Positions 56,986-64,000 of a stretch of 64,000 bases of DNA are shown one piece after another. The notes beneath the pieces were generated by a model, which saw only the letters and a program-made list of their open reading frames with translations, had not been told where the DNA came from and made no database searches. The stretch comes from Saccopteryx bilineata (lineage: Eukaryota > Chordata > Mammalia > Chiroptera > Emballonuridae). The stretch is taken from positions 52,955,613 to 53,019,612 of the forward strand of contig NC_089496.1 in NCBI RefSeq assembly GCF_036850765.1, written 5' to 3'. Positions within the stretch are counted from its first letter, which is position 1, and the number at the start of each line of letters is the position of its first letter. The translations under genes were made by a program, and so were the position numbers.

Positions 56986-57227
56986 TACTTCCTGCCAATA
57001 GCATTTCAAGTCTCTCGATTTAACAGACCTGTTTCTCACATAAATGATCCATTAATATGCATTTGACAAAAGGGAATAGATAAAAATGTGTTTAGCTCAA
57101 GTCACATTTAAAATGAAATTTTTTTTGAAAAAAGAGGCAAATATACAAAAGCTGAAAAGAGTAAATATATTCAAAGTGTAATACTTCGTCAAAAGAAACA
57201 GGAAGTGTCAATAAAATTAGTATTTTA

Positions 57228-57400
57228 ATTTTTTTTTTTAATTCATTTTAGAGAGGAGAGAGAAGAGAGAGACAGGGAGGAGGAGCTGGAAGCATCAACT
57301 CCCATATGTGCCTTGACCAGGCAAGCCCAGGGTTTCAAACCGGCAACCTCAGCATTTCCAGGTCGACGCTTTATCCACTACACCACCACAGGTCAGGCCT
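57228..57400 (-). repeat. Bat tRNA-derived SINE, short 'GCCTGACCTGTGGTGG' family
   Basis: Reverse copy of the family at 23765: CACCACCACAGGTCAGGCC at the right, GAGAGA tract and TTAATTCATTTTAGAG at the left. A 15-bp perfect target duplication AAAATTAGTATTTTA lies at 57213-57227 and 57401-57415. Confidence 0.94.
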
Positions 57401-57415
57401 AAAATTAGTATTTTA

Positions 57416-57689
57416 TATCGTATTGTCAAGAGACAATGAAGTCGTGGAATCACATCTATTTGAGACAATGAGTCTCACAACTTTCACTAAATTAATTACC
57501 TTTTTATTTTAAAAGAAAATTTGATCAGAGCGTTTGATTGAATTGTTCCCTTCACTGAAAGACCAAACATTCTATTTCTATAAAGTTAATGCCATTTATG
57601 TATAGCTAGAGTGAGGGCACACCCAAGATAATGCAATTCATGTCTTCAGTGAGGGGCCTTCCAGAACATTTCTCTCCCACATCTCTCTA
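57416..57689. other. Unique intronic sequence
   Basis: Nothing recognisable. Confidence 0.4.
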
Positions 57690-58115
57690 TTTAGATAACC
57701 AGAAACATATAAAATAATATTCAACCTCAGGGATCACTAAAGAATTGTGTATTAAAGCAATGGGGTACTGTTTTCCTATTATATTGACAATAATAATTAT
57801 AAAACAGTTTGTTGTTGAGCGTTCAGGAACATGGATAATCTGAATATCAAGTGTGTGGTCACCTAACATGCCTTTTGATAAATATGTCAAGGATGTATAT
57901 TCTTTTTAACATAGCAATGACACTTTTTGGAATTTATCCTAATGAAATGATTACGAACGTCCTGTAAAATTTCAACTACGTGGATATGGTCAATTTTTTT
58001 AAAAAAAGAGAAAAAAATAATTCAACAAGAATAGATTGGTAAAATAATAAACCCACATAATAAAATATTTCCTAGCCATGAAAACTGATGTTAGAAAAGA
58101 ATGTTTAATGATATG
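57690..58115 (+). mobile_element. Old LINE-1 ORF2-end fragment
   Basis: 'AAAGAATTGTGTATTAAAGC', 'GGGGTACTGTTTTCCTATTA', 'TTTGGAATTTATCCTAATGA', 'TAAAATATTTCCTAGCCATG' and 'GTTTAATGATATGGAAATAT' follow the end of L1 ORF2 in order, highly diverged and frame-broken. Confidence 0.6.
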
Positions 58116-58562
58116 GAAATATCAACAGAATGAATAGGGTGAAAATGCAAGCTAGAAGGGGTTCTTCTGTGTAGCGTGACCTCACACAGGTGGTGACAGA
58201 GAGGCCACGTGCGTGCGGCTGTCCTGGGAACAGCCGGGAAGGGCAGAGCACAAAGGGGAGGGCTGTGCTGGGCGGAGTTGTGTGTGTGATAAACACCTGC
58301 CCGCATTTTTTGGTTTGGATGACTGGGAAGCCCCTTAGCAGTCGACAACTGTGTGTGTCCCGCGGCATTACCCGAGAAGACACGCTCCCAGGCAGGGGTG
58401 GGGCCGGAACTAATCACTGCGTTTCCACCCTCTAATACTGACGCAATATTAACGTTAATGAAACCATAAGAAAAGCAACCTTTATCAGCATAAAACAATA
58501 TGCTAAGCCCGCAATCTTTAAGCTTTTGAGATACTTTAAAACCATTTTATATTTTATTTTTA
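58116..58562. other. Unique intronic sequence
   Basis: Nothing recognisable. Confidence 0.4.
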
Positions 58563-58732
58563 TTTTTGATAATTTTTTTTTCCTTTCTTGAGAGAGAGGC
58601 GAGGAGAAAGAGAGAGAGAGAGAGAGAGCGGGGAACGTGGAGCTGCTCCTGCCGGTGCCCTGACCGGGGACCGAACCGGAAACCGTCGGCTCTGGGAGGA
58701 CTCACCAACAGACCGAGCTCTCCAGCCAGGGC
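58563..58732 (-). repeat. tRNA-derived SINE, Ves-like, diverged
   Basis: Reversed head (CGAGCTCTCCAGCCAGGGC at the right), box B GGTTCGGTCCC reversed, GTGCCCTGACCGGGG, then a GAGA tract and T run at the left. Confidence 0.8.
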
Positions 58733-61439
58733 TGAAAACGATTTCAAATTTTAAGACAATCCCTATTCTAATATCACAAAGCCAAGTAGAATATGCAAAG
58801 TGAGTTATCTATATAATTAAAATCTTATGAATTACTACTTAAATAGATGTATAAATTTTAATGTAATATTAAACTCAGATCTAATCAAATGATTCAAAAT
58901 GAAAAGAAGCTATTATTATTAACATTAATCCCATTACTGCTCAAAAATCTATATTTTAATCATTAGGCTGCTGAATGCATTCCTTTGAAATACGAAGAAG
59001 CGATACGGAAATTATCGCCGATTTACTCTGTGAAAGTCATCGAACTTCCCTTTGTCTCAATTTGCTTGGCCACTTGCGGGTCTCCAAGGAAGAATAGCTA
59101 GTGAAGAATTGTGCCTGACGTGAGGGATACAGCATATCCTGGCCCCATAAATAGTAAAATTTGCATTTAAATTTGTCATTTTAGTGTTTTCACAGAAAGC
59201 ATTGTTTTGCAATATTTCTTTCCTTCTTTCCGGAGCCTGGATTTCAGTCATTCCATTACAGGCTGATGATTTAATTAGGTGAGAGTTCTCCAGAGGCTTG
59301 GACTCGAGGCCCCACAGTCCCTGTGCTGCGTCCAGGGCTGGCTCTGTCCAGGGCTGGCTCTGTGCTGCGCAGGTCAGTTTGATTTGGGAGAATTTGTCTC
59401 TAATGAACGTGGTCATGGGGAGGGAACAGGGTCTGGTACAGGCTTAAGAGTTTATGATGCTTAACAGTCTTCTTGAATTGCACTTTCTATCTTGATAGAA
59501 ATGTTGCCATGTTGACCCTGCGACAAGCCAGAGTCATGCCTTCCGTCTTAGATCTTTCTGATTCCATGTTCTTGTACGTTCCCCAGAGGTGGTTATTCCG
59601 CTCGTCCCTGGAAATCTGGAAACTCCAGAGATCTGGAACACTCCAGAGAAGCCTTCTTGTGTTTTGTGAGGACGTGATGAGCATGGATTAGACCAGCTCC
59701 GTTCCTGACCCCACGCCCGTCCTGATGTCACACGGATGCCCTGACCCTGTGACTCAGACCTCCCGTGCTTCTGCCATGTTTAGTAAAATAATTTTTATAT
59801 TTACGTGCTTCAGGATTGGCCCAAATTACCACTAAATTAACCTCAGGTTTAGAGGTCACTTTAGCTACAGCTTAATTAATATCAACATTAATCCCTCAAA
59901 AATACCACAATCTACATATAATAGGACACTGATTGCATTGCATATATTACCGCAAGGTCTAATCTTTAACTTTTCTCTAATGAAGTAAAAGGAAGAACCA
60001 ATACTCTGGGGATACCTTGTATTAGGTAGACTATTTTTTTACTGTCCTTAAGGGTGGCCACTCATTAAACCACACAACTGTACAGCATCGTACATTATAA
60101 AATGCAAGTATTGCTGTTTTAATCATCAAAATAAGATGTAGAAAGAAAAGTCCATACGGCACAGTTATTATGGAAACTCAAGGAAGTCATCAAATGACAG
60201 CTTCCTTTGTTTTGTTGTTGTTTTGCTATAATTTTGGACAATACTGCCCGGATTTGACATGGGTTTTGCAGGTTAGCCCTAACAAAGGCCTGCGACACCA
60301 TGTAGCACTTCCTCTGCTACCTTTAATCTCGCCCATTCTCCACGGCCTGTGTGCTTCTGCTCGGTACCCTGATGCCCCACAAACCACGCGGACGTGGGTG
60401 CAGTGGAAACAGCTGTCACTGTCCCACCTCGGCCTCAACGAGCTGCTGACTGCAGGCCAGCGATGGTACCAGTCTGGGCTCATCCTCCAGCAGGTGCGGC
60501 TAGATCAGAGGTCCCAAACCAGAAGAAGCCAGACACTCCAATCCAGCGTGCAGACATGTCTCGTTTGGTCCACACGTTATTGACTCACTTATTTTTAAAT
60601 CTTGAGCTGGCCATGCAAACAAGAGACTTCACATAAAAATTTTAATTTTTTTTGTTCCTCCTGGGAAGAAATAAGAGGATGATCCCGCGGCGCTCGGACC
60701 ACGGTCTTGCAAACTGAGCATGCACTGGAGCCGAGAAACGGATACTGAGGGCTGCAGAAGCGTCTCGTGCATGATGGCCGGGGCGATTGGGAACCTCCGG
60801 AACATTGAAGATTGCTTCCGCCCCCAGCATCCTGTAAGTACTGAGCAGACACAAAAGCAAAGTTCTGGCATAGGGTCTAGGGTCTAACATGTAGTAAGTG
60901 CTCGGTGTACGTTAGAGTCATCCCTCCCTAAAATAAATCCAAGAGGAGTTCAATGAACTGGGCTCAGGCATACGGCTATAATCTTTTTTTTTTTTTTAGG
61001 CTTACAAAGATAGACTATTAATTTTAAAAATCCTCCAGTAAAAGGATTTCCAGAGTCGCATTAGAGGGCAAGAAACGCGTGCGAAAGGTTTGGTCCAGTT
61101 CGATGACACAATTAAACTGAAGAAACATTAAAACTAAACATGATTGTGTTCACACTGCAAAGTCGCAGGTTAATGGCAAATTAAATGGGTGTTGTCGGTT
61201 CCATCAAGCTGAAGGCCAGTCACCTGCGGGGTTGGGTTCTGTGTACCTGCACACAGCCCCGTGTTTTAATGATTCATTTTCTGGATTCAATGCAGCTTCA
61301 TTAATTAACGCTCTCAACCCTTCTACCGAGGCCAGTGTTTCAGCTACATTATTGCCCCCTGAAGACATCTCTTTCCATCATACGGATCTCTTAAACAAAA
61401 GAAACAATAGACACTTTTGTTCCTCTTCAGATTCATTTA

Positions 61440-61445
<6 letters not shown>
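58733..61445. other. Unique intronic sequence
   Basis: No gene recognised. A short tandem TGTCCAGGGCTGGCTC duplication lies near 59330-59360. 60855-60915 looks like the tail of an L2 or MIR (CTAACATGTAGTAAGTGCTC). 60970-61000 holds a T run. Confidence 0.4.
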
Positions 61446-61483
<38 letters not shown>

Positions 61484-61600
61484 TAAGCAAATATATATCA
61501 CATACAGTCAAATATATATATATATACACACACACATACCCACATATGTATGTGTATATATATTTGTATGTATGTGAATATATATATATATATATATAAT
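61446..61600. repeat. (TA)n/(CA)n compound microsatellite
   Basis: A (TA) run of about 13 units, (CA) tracts, (TATG) units and a second TA run, interrupted by short unique pieces. Confidence 0.95.
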
Positions 61601-63254
61601 TTCTAAGAATTTCTTTGCCCTGAGATCTCAGAAAATGCTCAGATTCAAGGGCCTCAATACTGGCAAAGTGAATTCTAGAAATGGTGGCGAGAACCCAGGC
61701 TCATGTTTCAAACGTGTCATCTATAACAGTGGCCTTTCTTAGCTAGGGAACAGGTCTTGGTGGAAGGGAGACCTTCAAACGGGGTCACCATCGGGCAGGG
61801 ACAGACGGCGGTGATGTGAGCAGTCTGTCACCCCAACACACAGTGAGCAGAAATTCAGAGCTCCGGGGCCAACGCCCTTGGGCAGGCTCGTGCTGCGGGG
61901 CAGGAACTCGCTAGGGGCCAGGGCCAGCACGGTTTATCTACTCTGTCCTTCTCTCTAAGCCCACCCTTCCTGACTCGGTCACCGACCAGCAGGAGTGGAG
62001 GGTTTCAGAGGACCGAGGACACCCCAGTCACGGCTCTAGGGGTCTGAGACCACAACAGCAGGACACACGAGCTCGGGTTTCAGACTGGTCTTCTAGAATT
62101 CCTTACCCGTCAGCGTATTGTAATGGTGCTGAGGAGACCACAGAAGTGTGAACGTGAAAAAACTAAACTCTATTTTATGGATAAACATTTCCTTGGTTAA
62201 ATTTCACAGTGTGTCACTGACACTAACAATGATTACAAGAGATTTAATAAGCAGATAGTGACAGCTGGTCTTATTAATAAATCAGCCTTGATTATGTAAA
62301 ATCAATTAAATGTGTATTATGACTAACTTCCGTAATTGAAAAGAGATGAAAAACAGTTTTTAAACTTGAGTGTTTTTGGTTCCAGAAAAAAAAAAATGTC
62401 TTCACATAAACATGAAGAAAAAAAAATCTAAGAAATTTAGCATAATCACTACAATAAGTTAATTTCTGCTAATGTTTATGAACTCAAGCATTTCAAAACA
62501 CAGACTTTCGCAATCTTCGGGTGGGGGTGAACAGAACCGCAATCACGCTGCACTGTTTAGAACAGGCTGAGCATGAAGGAACGTGGATGGTGCACGTACT
62601 AAAGACACTGACCGGGTCTGTGCAGATTCCGCCGCGCAAGATGCAACCTCGCTATTTCATGAAACTCTTACGACCTATAAAGAAACTTCTGGGCAAACAA
62701 ACACATCCCCTGATTCATCTGTTCTATAAATCTGGGTGTTCACACCTCGGATAAGCATCAAGTTGAACCTCTCTGTGAACTGGAGGAGATGAAGACATCG
62801 ACAAATACATATTATTTTTTTAATATAGACCGGCACAGTGCAGACCTTCCTACAGAAATGTCACCACTCTGTCCACGGCCACAGCGGGGCCTGCCCTCGG
62901 GGGTGTCTGCCCTCCTCCCACACTGGTCTACGGGTGTGCCTCTGCAGCAGAGTTCCATGTAAGACCGTGGTGTGAAACAGAATCAATGGGTCTTCAGGGG
63001 AATTAAAACCATTCATTTAGCTTCATCACCGTCTGGACGTCAGGCCACCATCTGGGGGAGTCCGGAGGCAGCCGCACAGGCCACAGCCTGGACGGGGGAG
63101 GCAGTGCCATTTCTAGATCCAGCCTCGACCCTCCCGTCCACACGGCCCCCGAAGGGCAGCCCGGCTGAGATGCCGCATGAACACTAGTGCGCGTGAGCTG
63201 GAGAGGGGGCGCTGACCCCGGTGCCCGAGCTGCGTGGCCCCTGGGGAGGGCACA
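61601..63254. other. Unique intronic sequence
   Basis: No gene. 62140-62360 is listed separately. GC content rises from about 63050 onward. Confidence 0.4.
62140..62360. promoter_or_regulatory. Candidate conserved non-coding element
   Basis: A repeat-free block with closely packed factor-like motifs: CACTAACAATGATTACAAG, GAGATTTAATAAGC, GACAGCTGG, TTATTAATAAATCAGCC, TTGATTATG and AATCAATTAAATG. Regulatory status is inferred from texture, and comparison with other mammals is needed to show conservation. Confidence 0.3.
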
Positions 63255-63446
63255 GGGCCAGCCTACCGCTCAGAGCTCGCCCTCCACCCGGCCGGGTGCC
63301 CAGGGCCAGCCTGCCGCTCGGAGCTCGCCCTCCACCCGGCCGGGTGCCCAGGGCCAGCCTGCCGCTCGGAGCTCGCCCTCCACCCGGCCGGGTGCCCAGG
63401 GCCAGCCTGCCGCTCGGAGCTCGCCCTCCACCTGGCCGGGTGCTGG
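63255..63446 (+). repeat. 48-bp GC-rich minisatellite, four copies
   Basis: Four head-to-tail units beginning GGGCCAGCCTGCCGCTCGG and ending CGGCCGGGTGCCCA. Units 2 and 3 are identical, the first has two changes and the last diverges at its end. 48 is divisible by three, so five overlapping open frames of 93-152 residues on both strands arise. None is a supported gene. The array is CpG-rich. Confidence 0.97.
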
Positions 63447-64000
63447 TCACACTGTGGGGGGACCATGTCGTGCCCAGGGCAGGGGTGCCCTGGTCCGAGT
63501 GAGCAGGGCAGGAACAAAGACGGTCTCCACCCATGCCCAGGTGCTGAGACTGAACCTCCACCCACCTTGTCACCCACAAGTCACTTCTCACCTGCCACAT
63601 GCCTGGGGAAAGATGAGACAGAATGGTGACTTTTAGAGACATAAAGATGACGATTTTACCTGTGGGACAGTAAGCTTCTGAAGTCTGCCTGACTGTGCCC
63701 GATGTGTGCCCCTCTGAGGTGAGATTCCAGACAATGACACCAGAGTGTCTTCAAAGTCGCCTTTTCTGTGACCGGATTATAGGTGGATGCTGATGTACTG
63801 CGCCCCAGACTTTTTGTCTCGTGGCTGTGGCGACCACGTGACACTTCCCAGGGTCAGGCAATAACTTATAAAGAGTTAGACGGGTGTGGGGACCTTCCGG
63901 TGGTTGCCAGGATGGGGGTGGGTGGTGAGGGGACCTTAACAAGGGAGAACCAGACAGGCCACATACCTCAGGGGACACCAGCAGGGAGGGGTACTGCCGC
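63447..64000. other. Unique intronic sequence to window end
   Basis: Nothing recognisable. Confidence 0.4.

Noticed and set aside
60640..60850. Exon-like stretch ending ATCCTGTAAGTACTG with a donor-like motif
   Set aside because: No acceptor, no frame with a known domain, and wrong strand for IMMP2L. A consensus-like donor alone is common by chance.
1..64000. Nested LRRN3 gene or another IMMP2L exon
   Set aside because: LRRN3 would appear as an intronless frame of about 700 residues, and none exists. I searched by eye for sequence encoding the residues following the exon (GHIWVEGD) and found nothing. IMMP2L introns are usually far longer than this window.

Overview
This is mammalian, intron-dominated DNA. 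Most long open frames in it are accidental or lie in low-complexity repeats. Several hundred-copy-type tRNA-derived SINE families are present. Their heads have a box A such as GGCTCAGTGGTAGAGCG and a box B GGTTCGATTCC, and their tails read ...CTTCAGAAAAATAC. I recognise this spectrum, together with a second family whose head reads GCCTGACCTGTGGTGG, from bat genomes, most probably a horseshoe-bat relative (Rhinolophus or close kin). The species call comes from remembered repeat families and is not proven here.

The one confident coding feature is a 66-bp exon on the minus strand at 55524-55589. It encodes SPKNPGQKIIKRVIALEGD and is flanked by a CTAG acceptor and an AA|GTGAGT donor. It matches residues 81-101 of IMMP2L (mitochondrial inner membrane peptidase subunit 2) and carries the catalytic lysine (human Lys91). 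The window is therefore an internal piece of the very large IMMP2L gene, transcribed right to left, with everything else lying in the two flanking introns. No second exon was recognised, and there is no trace of LRRN3, the intronless gene nested in IMMP2L in other mammals.

Layout. 1-5 kb: two adjacent SINEs, unique sequence, then an L2 3' end. 5.5-11.6 kb: SINE-rich, with an endogenous-retrovirus LTR at about 6.7-7.2 kb and a small inverted-terminal-repeat element. 11.6-18 kb: mostly unique, with a CpG-dense patch near 14 kb, an (ATAGAT)n tract and a possible retrocopy. 18-25 kb: MaLR LTR, hAT element, more SINEs. 26.4-27.0 kb: G-rich minisatellite with an exact 83-bp higher-order period. 28-31 kb: unique plus a (TCCCC)n tract. 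31.3-32.2 kb: an old hAT element broken by two successive SINE insertions. 34-38 kb: hAT, SINE, MaLR-like and purine tracts. 39.07-40.27 kb: a 1.2-kb inverted-repeat structure of uncertain class. 40.8-46.1 kb: short tandem repeats, three hAT elements and a MIR. 48-53.4 kb: L1 3' ends, a mariner-type element, a MaLR LTR, L2, a 315-bp polypurine tract and a SINE. 53.4-56.0 kb: repeat-poor DNA around the exon. 56-58.8 kb: hAT, MaLR, SINEs, L1. 58.8-64 kb: mostly unique, with a (TA)n/(CA)n tract and a 48-bp GC-rich minisatellite.

Nothing in the window looks like a multi-gene system. The interest is in transposon biology (young hAT and mariner insertions with intact target duplications, SINE subfamilies, the inverted-repeat unit), in DNA with non-B-form potential inside a giant gene, and in several AT-rich blocks that look like conserved non-coding elements.
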